Assembly: GCA_963780895.1 (NCBI GenBank)
Contig: CAWAEG010000007.1
Coordinates: 434,001 to 498,000 of the forward strand
From: DASQFI01 sp963780895
Lineage (GTDB): Bacteria > Acidobacteriota > Vicinamibacteria > Vicinamibacterales > SCN-69-37
Direction of reading: 5' to 3'
DNA: 64,000 nt
Of this stretch, positions 54,689 to 63,926 are shown piece by piece (positions within the stretch are counted from its first letter, which is position 1; each line of letters begins with the position of its first letter). Under the pieces are notes generated by a model. The model was not told the origin of the DNA. It did no database searches and saw nothing but the letters and a program-made list of their open reading frames with translations. The position numbers were made by a program, and so were the translations under genes.

Positions 54689-54777
54689 GTCGCGTCCTTT
54701 CCTCTACTGGTGTGAGTGAACGGTATCACGTCGCCGGTTGATGCCGGCGCGGAACCTGCGCGTCAGAGGCTCCGATC

Positions 54778-54863
54778 GGGGGACGGGTGTCCATTGTGGA
54801 AAACTCCGCGCATGCGTCAGCGCTGAAACCTGCGGAGTTTTCCACAATGGAGACCCGTCCCCC
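54778..54863. repeat. 32-bp inverted repeat in divergent spacer
   Basis: Arms 54778-54809 and 54832-54863 pair over 32 bp with one mismatch. The outer edge gggggacggg and the inner tggaaaac resemble the 20067-20181 element. It sits between the divergent QHNDH-linked gene and addB, so it may hold or block both promoters. Confidence 0.93.
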
Positions 54864-54930
54864 GTGATCCGAAAAGAAAGCGTAGGAACCAGCCTGTCAC
54901 ACCCCCTGCGTTAGTCTGGTCCGCACGGCG

Positions 54931-57900
54931 ATGGATCACTTCACCGCTCAGTTGATCGAGCTCTGCGCCGCGCATCCTACGCGTGCTAAGTGGGTATTCG
55001 TCCCGACGCACGCCGTCGGCCGGACGCTCGGCGACCGCCTGGTGCTCGCCGGCACCAACTGGGCGAACCTGAGGTTCGTCACGCCGATGGACGTCGCACT
55101 CCGGATGGGCGCGCCGTTTCTGGTCGAGCGGGGCATCGACCCGTCAGAGGAAGGGCTCGGTCCGGCGCTCATCATGCGCCTGCTGCTCGCACTGCCGCAG
55201 GAGGGCGGGTACTTTCGCCCGCTTGCCGAACAGCCGCAGATGGCGATCGCGATCTGGACGACCGTCCGCGAGCTGCGAATGGTAGGCGTCCGCGCTGCAG
55301 ATCTGGACGCCGGCGCGTTCGCGTCGCCCGAAAAGTACGAAGAGTTCCGGCGTCTGCTGGCGAGCTACGAGCAGTTCCTCGAGGACACCCACCGGGGTGA
55401 TGCGGCAACCGTTCTGGAAGAGGCCCGGCAGCACCTCGACTGGTGTCCGATTCAGCCAGCGGACTGCTGGACGGCGGTGCCCGACGCCGTCTGGTCGCCG
55501 CTGCAGCGTCGTCTCATGGATGCGTTGCCCGGAGAGCACATCAGGCCGAAGACGGTCGCCCTTCCGGGCGCGACCATCCCGCGTCGAATGAGGGTCACGC
55601 CCGTCGATCGAGAAACTCCCGATCGATCGATGACGATGGCGTTCCTGATGGCTCCTGAGATTCTCGAGCGCATGAACAGCGCACCAGTCGATCCGGCGCG
55701 CGCGCCCGCGAAAAAGCCACACGGGGAGAAGTTCGGTCAGCTGTCACTGCTGGATCCCGACGCCCAAACCGTCGAGCCCTCTCACGGCCCGCTTTCCGTC
55801 GAGCCTTTGGCCTCTGGCCTTCGGCCTTCTTCATCCGGCGCTCGGCCGTCTCTCTTCCACGCCGGCGGTCCCGAAGCCGAAATCGAGGAAGTCTTTCGCC
55901 GGATTCTGGCGTCGGGCGCCACGCTCGACGACATCGAGATCGTCTGCGCCTCACCTCAATACTCGACGCTGATCTGGGAAAAAGCCTGCCGCTATGAGTG
56001 GCCCGTCACCATCGCGGGCGGCTTGCCCGCGACCCTCACACGACCCGGTCGCGCGCTGCTCGCCTTCACGGAGTGGATCGAAGACGACTTCGCGGCCGGT
56101 CTGCTGCGGCGGCTGCTGCAGTCGGGTGACATCGCGCTGCCTGACCACATTTCGATCTCGACGGGGCGCGCGGCGCGTCTGCTGGTGAAAGCCCAGGCCG
56201 CATGGGGCCGGGACACGTACCGTCTTGCGCTCGGCCGCCTGGCGCGCGCGTCCCGCGGCCGCGCCGATCGGGACGACATTCCGGCGGACGAACGCGAAGC
56301 GCTCGAACGGCGCGCGGCCGAAGCCGAAAGCCTCGCTGCCTGGATCGACACGCTCGTGGCGTCGGTTCCAAGGCCGGCCGACGATGGCCTGATCGACATG
56401 ACGGGACTCGTGCGCTGCGCGGAGACGTTCGTCGCGCAGGCCGCCGCCCGGGCGAGCGCGCTCGACGCCGCCGCGGCGACGCGCTTGGCGTCCGCCATCG
56501 CGGAGCTTCGCGCGCTTGGATCGTTCCGGTGCGGCCTCGGGCAGGGCATCCGGTTTCTGCGAGAACGAGTCGAAGGGCTGGTTGTCGGAGCCGATCGCCC
56601 CCGGCCAGGCCACCTCTATGTCTCGTCGTTCCTCCAGACCGCCCGCCCGTCGCGGCGGGTCACGTTCGTGGTCGGTGTCGAGGAGGGCCGGGTGTTTCCG
56701 TCGGCCTTCGAAGATCCGATCCTGCTCGACCCGGAGCGCGAGGCAATCAGTGCGGAACTCTCGCGAAGCGGGGACCGAACGGACGAAGCGGTGTACCTCG
56801 CGATTGGCCGTCTCGCCGCCGCTTCGGCGGGGAACGACAGGGAGCTCGGCCTCAGCTATTCATGCCGCGACCTCCGCGAGTTTCGCGAGACGTATGCGTC
56901 GTGGCTCCTGCTGCAGGCGTTTCGCGCGATGTCGCGCAACCGGCTGGCGAACTATCGCGATCTAAAGGATGCGCTGGGGCATCCGAAATCGTGCGTGCCT
57001 GCCGACGACGCGGGCGCTCTCAGCGCGAGCCGCTGGTGGCTCCGCGGCGTCGCTGGCGCGGGCGACTCCGGCCGCGTGGCGGTCCTCGCCCAGTATCGGC
57101 CGCTCGCCGCTGGTGCGCGGGCCGAAGAACAGCGCCGGACCGCTCTCTTCACCGAATTCGACGGCTTTGTGCCGGAGGCCGGTCTCGTGCTCGATCCCTG
57201 CGAGGCCTCCCGCGTGGTCTCGCCCACGCAACTGGAAGAGGCCGCCGCGTGTCCGTTTCGATATTTCCTCCGCCGCGGCCTTCGCATCGACGCGATCGAG
57301 TCCGGCGAACGCGATCGCGATGTGTGGCTCGACCCGCTGATTCGTGGCACGCTGCTTCACGATCTGTTCGCGCAGTTCTGGCGACGGTGCCGAGACGAGA
57401 ATCGTCGTCCGACGGCCGGTGTCGACGACGTCTGGCTTCGAAACCGAGGAGAGGAAACGCTCCAGTCGCTGAAGAACGAGATGCCGCCGCCGTCGCGGGA
57501 GGTCGAAGATCGCGAATCGGAGGAGTTCATGGAGGATCTCCGCTTGTACGCCGAGGCTGAATGCGCGGCGGACTCGAGGCGCAGGCCCATCGGCTTCGAA
57601 GTGGGCTTCGGCCGTCGCGGCGACCCCGATGTCGAGACCCTCAGTCAGGACGAACCGATCGTCGTCGAGATCGGCCCCGGCCTCGCCGTGCGAATCGCCG
57701 GGCGCATCGACCGGCTCGACGAGCTTGGCGAGCAGCGGTTCGAGATCGTCGATTACAAGACCGGCCGCTTCTGGCATCAGGACTGGACCGGCACGTTCGC
57801 GGGCGGGCGGCGGCTTCAGCACGCGCTCTACGGCCTTGCGGCCGCCGAGCTGTTGAAACGGAAGTACAAGAAGGTGGTGATCGCCGGCGCGCAGTACTAC

Positions 57901-58152
57901 TTCCCGAGCGCGAAGGGCTGGCAGAAGCGCGTCCACATCGCGGCGCCTTCGCTCGCGGCCACCGCCGGTGTGCTGTCCGATCTGCGCGACGTGATCGCGT
58001 CCGGCATCTTCATTCACGCGCAGGATCGAGACAGCGACTGCAAATTCTGCGACTTCGGGCGCGCGTGCGGCAAGGACGCGCACGAGCGCGCGAAGGAGAA
58101 GGCGGGCGAATCCGTGCTCGGTCCCTACAGGAGGCTTGCGGGTCATGCCTGA
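54931..58152 (+). CDS. addB: ATP-dependent nuclease subunit AddB
   Basis: 1073 residues. A helicase-like N-terminal part (WVFVPTHAVGRTLGDRL; FVTPMDVALRMGAPFL) without a working Walker A, and the middle motif FVVGVEEGRVFPSAFEDPIL. The C-terminal PD-(D/E)XK nuclease has IDRLDEL...FEIVDYKTG near 935. Fe-S cluster cysteines are visible in AACPFRYFLRRGL (about 772) and CKFCDFGRACGKD (about 1035), the AddB pattern. A segment at about 283-308 (SVEPLASGLRPSSSGARPSL) is encoded by words like those of the intergenic repeats and looks inserted. With AddA it makes the helicase-nuclease that processes double-strand ends for recombination. It overlaps addA by 8 nt. Confidence 0.9.
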   Translation: MDHFTAQLIELCAAHPTRAKWVFVPTHAVGRTLGDRLVLAGTNWANLRFVTPMDVALRMGAPFLVERGIDPSEEGLGPALIMRLLLALPQEGGYFRPLAEQPQMAIAIWTTVRELRMVGVRAADLDAGAFASPEKYEEFRRLLASYEQFLEDTHRGDAATVLEEARQHLDWCPIQPADCWTAVPDAVWSPLQRRLMDALPGEHIRPKTVALPGATIPRRMRVTPVDRETPDRSMTMAFLMAPEILERMNSAPVDPARAPAKKPHGEKFGQLSLLDPDAQTVEPSHGPLSVEPLASGLRPSSSGARPSLFHAGGPEAEIEEVFRRILASGATLDDIEIVCASPQYSTLIWEKACRYEWPVTIAGGLPATLTRPGRALLAFTEWIEDDFAAGLLRRLLQSGDIALPDHISISTGRAARLLVKAQAAWGRDTYRLALGRLARASRGRADRDDIPADEREALERRAAEAESLAAWIDTLVASVPRPADDGLIDMTGLVRCAETFVAQAAARASALDAAAATRLASAIAELRALGSFRCGLGQGIRFLRERVEGLVVGADRPRPGHLYVSSFLQTARPSRRVTFVVGVEEGRVFPSAFEDPILLDPEREAISAELSRSGDRTDEAVYLAIGRLAAASAGNDRELGLSYSCRDLREFRETYASWLLLQAFRAMSRNRLANYRDLKDALGHPKSCVPADDAGALSASRWWLRGVAGAGDSGRVAVLAQYRPLAAGARAEEQRRTALFTEFDGFVPEAGLVLDPCEASRVVSPTQLEEAAACPFRYFLRRGLRIDAIESGERDRDVWLDPLIRGTLLHDLFAQFWRRCRDENRRPTAGVDDVWLRNRGEETLQSLKNEMPPPSREVEDRESEEFMEDLRLYAEAECAADSRRRPIGFEVGFGRRGDPDVETLSQDEPIVVEIGPGLAVRIAGRIDRLDELGEQRFEIVDYKTGRFWHQDWTGTFAGGRRLQHALYGLAAAELLKRKYKKVVIAGAQYYFPSAKGWQKRVHIAAPSLAATAGVLSDLRDVIASGIFIHAQDRDSDCKFCDFGRACGKDAHERAKEKAGESVLGPYRRLAGHA

Positions 58153-61100
58153 TTCGCGTCCGCTCCCTGACGCGCCGGCGCGTGCGCGAATTCTCGAGCA
58201 GCTCGACCGAAGCCTGCTGGTCGAGGCTGGCGCCGGATCCGGCAAGACCCACGAGATGGCCGCGCGCATGGCGGCCGGGATCGCGTCGGGCGTCTACCAG
58301 ATCGAGCACATGGCGGCCGTCACGTTCACTCGGAAGGCTGCCGCCGAGCTGCGCGGCAGATTCCAGCTCGCGCTCGAGGAGCTGCTGAAGAGCCAGGTCG
58401 CGGCCGGCTCCCGCCATCACGCGGTTCGGGCGGACTCCTCCAAGCTATTGGCGGAGGCGGTCCGCCAGTCAGACGCGGACCCGCGCGCGCGCATTACGCA
58501 CGCGCTCTCGAACCTCGAACGCTTCTTCGCCGGGACCATCCACGCGTTCTGCGCGCGGCTCCTGCGCGAACGGCCCGTCGAGGCCGGCGTCGCGCCCGGG
58601 TTCACGGAGCTCGATGACATCCAGGAGCGTCTGCTTCGGCGCGAGAGTTGGCGGGACTATCTCGCGGAAGCGCGAGGTATCGGCGACCGTGACCTGGTGG
58701 CGCTGCAGGAAGCCGGCGTGCGGATGCGCGACCTAGGGCGGGCGTTCGACACCATCTGCCTCTATGAAGACGTGGACTTTCCGCCCGGCGACGCGCCAAA
58801 ACCCGACGACCGGGATCGGTGGGAGCAGTTGGAGACGTTCTGGACGCAACTCTCGGCGCACTTGCCGGCACAGATCGATCCGGAGACGAAGTGCAACACG
58901 CAGAGAGCGTCGCGCCGGTTTGCCGACGCGTGGGCGTTCTCGCGCGAGAAGCGCAGGACGCCGGGCGTGCTCGCTGACCTGCTCGAGATCTGGGAGTTCT
59001 CGCCAAAGATCGTCCAGAAATGGTGGTCCGACAGCTCGGCCGAGAAGCGGCGGCTCGGCGCGTTGATCCCCGCGCTTCACCAGCAGTTTCAAGCCGACGT
59101 CGTCGATCCGTTCCTGGGCGTTTGGCGCCGGTACCTCTATCGGCACTGTATTGCGCTGCTCACCCGGGCGCGCGACGGAGCCGAGCGCGAGCGCCGCCGA
59201 CGAAACACATTGAGCTTCAACGATCTCCTTCGGCTGACCGCCAGGGTGCTCAGGGAAAACGAGCAGGTCCGCCGGTCGCTGCAGCAGAAGTACCGCTGGA
59301 TCTTCATTGACGAGTTTCAGGACACCGATCCGCTCCAGGCCGAGATCATGCTGCGCCTGGCCGGCGAGTCGTCCGAGGGGCGCGCGCTATTCGTCGTAGG
59401 GGATCCCAAACAATCCATCTACCGATTCCGTCGCGCCGACATCGACGTCTACAACCGTGTCCGCGCCATCCTCGGCGGGTCGGACGAGGCGGGGATTGTC
59501 ACGCTCACCACCAACTTTCGATCGAGGCCTGACATCTGCGAGTTCGCGAACCGCGCGTTCAAGGAACGATTCCCTGAGACGGCCACTGCGCAGAAGCCGA
59601 GGTTCGCTCCGCTGGAGCCGAGGCGGGCGGCGGAGCCGAACGCTCGAGGTATCCGCACGCTCACGACGGAGGCCGACGGCGTCCCATCCGAGCGGCTCGA
59701 AGAAGCGGGGAAAATCGCCCGTTACATTCGCGCGGAAGTCGATGCCGGGCGGCGGAAGTTCGGCGAGTTCCTGATCCTCACGCGCCAGAAAAAAGGCCTC
59801 CCGATTTACGCCCGGGCGCTCGAGGACCTCCAGGTTCCCATCGAAGTCAGCGGCGCCGGCGCCTTCAGCGAGTCGGTCGAAGTCCAGCAGCTCGCAGCGC
59901 TGCTCGAGGCGCTCGCGGATCCACAGGATGCCGTCGCTCTTGTCGGCGTCCTCCGCGGCCTCCTTTTTGGCCTGAGCGATCGGGAACTGTTCGCCTATCG
60001 CGAAGCCGGCGGCTGGTTCAACATCTTCAATCCGGCGACCGACCTGCTCGTGTCGGCCGCGCCGAACGTCGTCACGGCCCTGGAGTCGATCGGGCGCTGG
60101 TTCAAATGGACGCGGGTGCTCCCGGCGGGCGCGGCGCTCGAGCGGATTCTCGAAGACTCCGGGTACCTGGCCATCGCGGCGGCGACGCCCGGCGGCGTCG
60201 AGGCTGGCGATTTGCTGCACGCCGTCGATCGCGTTCGCGCAGCGGTGGAAGCCGGCTTCACACTCGCGCAGGCCGCCGAGTCGCTCGCGGCCTTCAGCGG
60301 ACTCGACGAAGAGGGGCCGGAAGATTCCAGCGATGTCGAATCGCTTCCGTTGGAGCCCGGCCGAAGCGATGTCGTCCGCGTCATGAATCTCCACAAGGCG
60401 AAAGGCCTCGAGGCGGAAGTCGTGTTTCTGGCCGATCCCCTCGGCGGCTTTACGCCTCGCGCCGACGTTCGGATCATCCGGACCGAGAACGACGATCGAC
60501 CCCTCGGCTATTTCGAGATCAAGCCTGAGTGGGGATGGAACCCCAAACCGATCGCGCTGCCCGCGGACTGGGATCGTCTGGCCGCAGAAGAGCTCGAATA
60601 CCTCACCGCTGAGACCGATCGGCTGCTCTACGTGGCGGCGACACGCGCGAAGGACGTGCTCGTGGTCTGCCGCTGTTCCGGCAAGAAAGGCAACGCCTGG
60701 GCCGAGCTCGATGCGTTTCTGCCTGCCGCGTCCGAGTTGCCCGTGCCTGCGGCCGCGAACCTTCCGGCGGCGGCCAGGAGCGATTCTGTCAGGAGCGGCT
60801 CTCGATCGGGCCGTTGCGACGGCAGCCGCCGCGCATCATCGCGCCCGGCAGCCGTCCTGGTCGGCGACGTCCGTGACCGCCGAATCGAAACGGCTCCCGC
60901 GCATCACGGTTGGCGCCGACGATGTCGGCGAGGACGACCCGACGCGCAGCGTCGGGGAGGACACACCGAGCCGGCGTGCCGATGCCGGCCTCGCGTGGGG
61001 CACGCTCATCCACGGTCTGCTCGAGCACGCGATGCGGCACCAGCACGCGACGCGCGACGACCTGCGCCGGCTGGCCATGTGGCTGACGATCGAAACGCCC

Positions 61101-61448
61101 GAGCTACGCACGGCGATCGAGCAGGCGCTCGACACGGTCCAGACAGTGGCGACCGCGGAATTCTGGCAACAGGCGCGCGCGTCGGCCGAATGTCACGAGG
61201 AAGTGCCGTTCGCCGTGCGTGACGATTCCACGGACTTGCCGCGTGTAGTCACGGGAACCATCGATCTCGTGCACCGGACGGACGACGGCTGGCGCGTCAC
61301 CGACTACAAGACGGACGTCGATCTCGCGGACGCGGACGCGCAGCGGAAATACGAGGAGCAGGTGCGCTGGTATGCGGCGGCGTGGAGCCGGGTGGCAGAC
61401 GGACACGTGGGCGCCGCGATCGTGCCGGCAAGGAAGCCGCGCCCGTGA
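58145..61448 (+). pseudogene. addA: ATP-dependent helicase/nuclease subunit AddA, one frame break
   Basis: ATG at 58145 with AGGAGG at 58129-58134. The UvrD-type helicase motifs are complete: Walker A VEAGAGSGKTHEMAARM, FTRKAAAELRGR, WIFIDEFQDTDPLQ, GDPKQSIYRFRRADIDVY, LTTNFRSRPDICEF, VRVMNLHKAKGLEAE and LLYVAATRAKDVLVV. Near 60757-60776 the frame is lost into a low-complexity tail ending at 61222. A +1 shift continues with LSGAALDRAVATAAAAHHRA, GLAWGTLIHGLLEHAM and the PD-(D/E)XK nuclease GTIDLVHRTDDGWRVTDYKT, ending at 61448. Restored length is about 1100 residues. Because helicase and nuclease parts are both well kept, a single-base sequence error is likely; if real, the nuclease domain would be lost. 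Confidence 0.88.
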
Positions 61449-61489
61449 GCCGTCAGCGACGACTGAAGTAGGGGTGCATCCTCGGACAG

Positions 61490-61622
61490 CGTTTTCCAGA
61501 TCGGTGTAGCGTGTTCCGGAGCCCGACCTTTGCGAGCGCCGCGAGGCAGGCCCAATCACGCTGCCTTGCGGCAAGCGGCGAGCGGGAGGGCGCCGGAACA
61601 CGCTACACCGATCTGGAAAACG
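61490..61622. repeat. 30-bp perfect inverted repeat, second copy of the 44951 family
   Basis: Arms 61490-61519 and 61593-61622 pair perfectly. The outer 17 bp (cgttttccagatcggtgt) and the flanks cggacag and ggtc are the same as at 44951-44990, which lacks the 73-base centre. The loop has an internal gccgcgaggcag/ctgccttgcggc stem. Tandem gttcgaa words follow at 61640-61665. Located between the converging addA and wHTH genes. Confidence 0.93.
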
Positions 61623-61674
61623 GTCCAGTCGTGCCTTCAGTTCGAAGTTCGAAGTTTGAAGTTCGCCGTCTGTC

Positions 61675-62556
61675 CTACCGCGCGGCCGCCGCGGCGGCCG
61701 CCACGGCGCTGGCGATCCGTCGCTGAAGCTGAGCAATCTCCGCGCTCGGGCTCTCGAAGTCCTCGACCCAGAGCTTGCGATCTTTCGCGCCGTCGACGAG
61801 CCGGACCTGAACGCGAAGATCGCCACTCCCGCGAACGAGAGTCCCTTCGACGATGAAGTCGGCGTCGAGCGACTGCGCGATCTCGCGAAGTGATTTGCGG
61901 GTGCCCGCGTACTGAAGGGCGCTGGTATGTGACACGACGCCGAGCGTGCCCAGCCGTGTCAGTTCGCCCGTCACGCCGTCGGTCACCCGCGCGGCGAGCT
62001 GTTCGTCGGCGGCGTCCGTTGAATAGCTCTTGAATGCCAGGACGGCGACCGTCGCTTCAGGAGTCGCGCGTGCGGGTGTGGCCCAGATGCCCGCGCGCCA
62101 GACGACGACCGCAGCGACGACGAGGGTGGCTGCGAGCAGCCAAAGACCCAGCCGCCACCGCGCCGGCTGGCGAACCGTCGAGGGGATGTTCATGACAGGA
62201 GCCGGATCATCGGCCGCGTCCCGGCCGTCACGCCCTTCGACGACGGGCGCGTAACTTCCACGCTGAAGCCGGATGATGACGTCATCCGCGCGTCCCGGCC
62301 CGTGGTAGTACTCGTCGATCTTGGTTCGCAAGCGGCCCGCTTCGACCCGGACGATCGAATCGAGCCGCGGATCGTAATCCTCGTCACGGTCGAAGACGTC
62401 CCGGCCGATGACGTATTCCTTGAGCTGCCCGGCCTCACCCGCAAGCGATCGCTCGACGACATATCGCAGGAAGCGGCGTAGCCGCTCCGACGCCGCGAAG
62501 CCGGCGCTTCCGAGGATGCGCTCGAGTTGGGCGCGAACCTGGTCGGGGGTCGGCAT
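61675..62556 (-). CDS. Membrane-bound wHTH/TolB-N-like regulator
   Basis: 293 residues from the ATG at 62556; a GTG at 62565 would add three residues and no ribosome binding site decides. The N-terminal part (TPDQVRAQLERILGSAGFAA, then SERLRRFLRYVVERSLAGEA) is the winged-helix-like domain that precedes cyclase and TolB-N modules in Acidobacteria (QLKEYVIGRDVFDRDEDYDP, RLDSIVRVEAGRLRTKIDEY). One membrane segment follows near 138-158 (LGLWLLAATLVVAAVVVWRA), then a periplasmic TolB-N/FlgO-like domain (EATVAVLAFKSYSTDAADEQ; LDADFIVEGTLVRGSGDLRV). The C-terminus is an Ala run (VAAAAAAAR). It may sense a periplasmic signal and act on transcription; targets unknown. Confidence 0.8.
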   Translation of the reverse strand: MPTPDQVRAQLERILGSAGFAASERLRRFLRYVVERSLAGEAGQLKEYVIGRDVFDRDEDYDPRLDSIVRVEAGRLRTKIDEYYHGPGRADDVIIRLQRGSYAPVVEGRDGRDAADDPAPVMNIPSTVRQPARWRLGLWLLAATLVVAAVVVWRAGIWATPARATPEATVAVLAFKSYSTDAADEQLAARVTDGVTGELTRLGTLGVVSHTSALQYAGTRKSLREIAQSLDADFIVEGTLVRGSGDLRVQVRLVDGAKDRKLWVEDFESPSAEIAQLQRRIASAVAAAAAAAR

Positions 62557-62579
62557 GAGTCTCACTATCTCTTAAGGGC

Positions 62580-62656
62580 AGGCTGAAAGGCCAAGAGGCA
62601 ACCTCAGAACTGACCGACGCGCGACGGGGCCTCCTGGCCTTTTGGCCTTTGAGCCT
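62580..62656. repeat. Composite palindrome of aaggcc words in divergent spacer
   Basis: Arms 62580-62600 and 62636-62656 pair over 21 bp with three mismatches (aggctgaaaggccaagaggc on the left). Words match those at 5344-5425. It is in the spacer between the wHTH gene (minus) and the exported-protein gene at 62752 (plus). Confidence 0.7.
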
Positions 62657-62751
62657 TTCTTGCGTTAGTAACGGTTACCTCACCGTCCCGAGCGGGATCC
62701 TCACGCGACATCCGATGCGTCTCGTCGTCTGAGCGTGTGAGGAGACCAGAC

Positions 62752-63414
62752 ATGCTCAAGACCCTTGCTCGTTTGATCAAGTCCACTGCCGCACTCTCGG
62801 TGTTTGTCGCGTGGTCGGGAACTGCGGAGGCGGGACCGCCGCTCATCTGCCATCCGTTCGAGGCCGGCGCGACCGCGATGTTGCCGTGGGGACCGGGGAC
62901 CGGCTGGAATTCGCCGGATCGCTCGTACGACGTCCAGCGGCTCACGGCCGACACCTTGCGGCTGCTCACGACGTCGACGCCCGTGCTGGCGCGGATGGAG
63001 ATCATGCGCCGCGCGACGATCTACGCCAGCCAGGACCGCAAAGTGGCAATCGCCCTGATGACCGCCGTTCTCGATCGCGCCAAAGCGGCGCCGGAGGCGT
63101 CTCGCGACCCGCTGCCCTGGTTCGACGCCGGGTATCTCATCGAGTCGTACCGGCAGATGAAGAGTGCGGGACCCTGGGAGATGCTGGCCGGCACGGAGCA
63201 CCTGTGGGCGGACTTCCGCAGCGACCCGCGTGCGGTCGACGGATACGGTTTCGTGAGAAAGGCTCTCCAGCTTGCGGGATCGAACGCGGAGATGGAATTT
63301 GCCGCGTCACTCATGCAGCAAGGCACGTCAGCGGCCCAGCATCGTCAGCGCGCGGTTGCCGGCGCGCCCGCGGGCTCGCTGCTGGCCCGAAACCTGGCGA
63401 ACGTGGGGAAGTAG
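62752..63414 (+). CDS. Exported protein of unknown function
   Basis: 220 residues. The ATG at 62752 has GAGGAG at 62738-62743; an in-frame GTG at 62737 is less likely. Signal peptide (LIKSTAALSVFVAWSGTAEA). The mature part is helical and rich in Ala and Arg (MRRATIYASQDRKVAIALMT; ARDPLPWFDAGYLIESYRQM) with conserved-looking CHPFEAGATAMLPWGPGTGW near the N-terminus. It resembles small helical-repeat exported proteins; no family recognised. Stop 5 bp from the converging gene at 63420. Confidence 0.65.
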   Translation: MLKTLARLIKSTAALSVFVAWSGTAEAGPPLICHPFEAGATAMLPWGPGTGWNSPDRSYDVQRLTADTLRLLTTSTPVLARMEIMRRATIYASQDRKVAIALMTAVLDRAKAAPEASRDPLPWFDAGYLIESYRQMKSAGPWEMLAGTEHLWADFRSDPRAVDGYGFVRKALQLAGSNAEMEFAASLMQQGTSAAQHRQRAVAGAPAGSLLARNLANVGK

Positions 63415-63419
63415 ACCTG

Positions 63420-63926
63420 CTAGCCGGCGAACCGCCTTGCATCGCTGAACGACACCTTGACCGTTGTCTTCTCGCCCGGCGTGACCGCCAGAGCGGGTGA
63501 GCTCGGGTCCTTGGGGTCCTTGGAGTAGATCGCCACGGGCGTGCCGACAGGCGGCGGTCCGCCGACGCCCGTGTAGTCGCCTTTTTCGTTGTAGACCACC
63601 GCGATGTACACGGGAGATGCCGAGACGTCCTTGAACGTCGCAGTGCCGCCGTTCTTCTCGATGATTTGCGGCGGACTAAGCGGCTGGCTCTGCCCGCCGA
63701 TGTTGGGATCGGAGAACAGGAACACCATGATGGCATGACCGGGATCCACGGTTCCCTTGCCGGTGTAGTTGACGGTCACCGACACGTTCATTGCTGTGGC
63801 CGCCGCCGTCGGCGGTGGTTGCTGCGCCTGCGCGTACTTGTCCACCGTAGCTTCAGCGAAGGTGGACGGCGACGCGATCGTCAGGGTGGAAAAGATCAGA
63901 GCCAGACCGAGCGTTCGTTTGTGCAT
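63420..63926 (-). CDS. Exported beta-sandwich protein
   Basis: 168 residues, ATG at 63926. A signal peptide (MHKRTLGLALIFSTLTIASP) is followed by TFAEATVDKYAQAQQPPP, where FAEATVDK is encoded by a 28-bp palindrome (63840-63867). The mature domain is a transthyretin/carboxypeptidase-regulatory-like sandwich (MNVSVTVNYTGKGTVDPGHA; VYIAVVYNEKGDYTGVGGPP; TPGEKTTVKVSFSDARRFAG). Function unknown, probably periplasmic. The FAEATVDK word is a known-looking acidobacterial insertion (see findings). Confidence 0.7.
   Translation of the reverse strand: MHKRTLGLALIFSTLTIASPSTFAEATVDKYAQAQQPPPTAAATAMNVSVTVNYTGKGTVDPGHAIMVFLFSDPNIGGQSQPLSPPQIIEKNGGTATFKDVSASPVYIAVVYNEKGDYTGVGGPPPVGTPVAIYSKDPKDPSSPALAVTPGEKTTVKVSFSDARRFAG
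63840..63867. repeat. 28-bp palindrome inside coding sequence
   Basis: Ends gtccacc (63840-63846) and ggtggac (63861-63867) pair perfectly; gc pairs around a ttca loop in the centre. It encodes FAEATVD at the signal-peptide junction of the gene at 63420. Confidence 0.7.

Noticed and set aside
58136..61222. AddA ending at 61222 as a normal C-terminus
   Set aside because: The last about 150 residues are Arg-rich and lack the nuclease domain, which is present in the +1 frame up to 61448.
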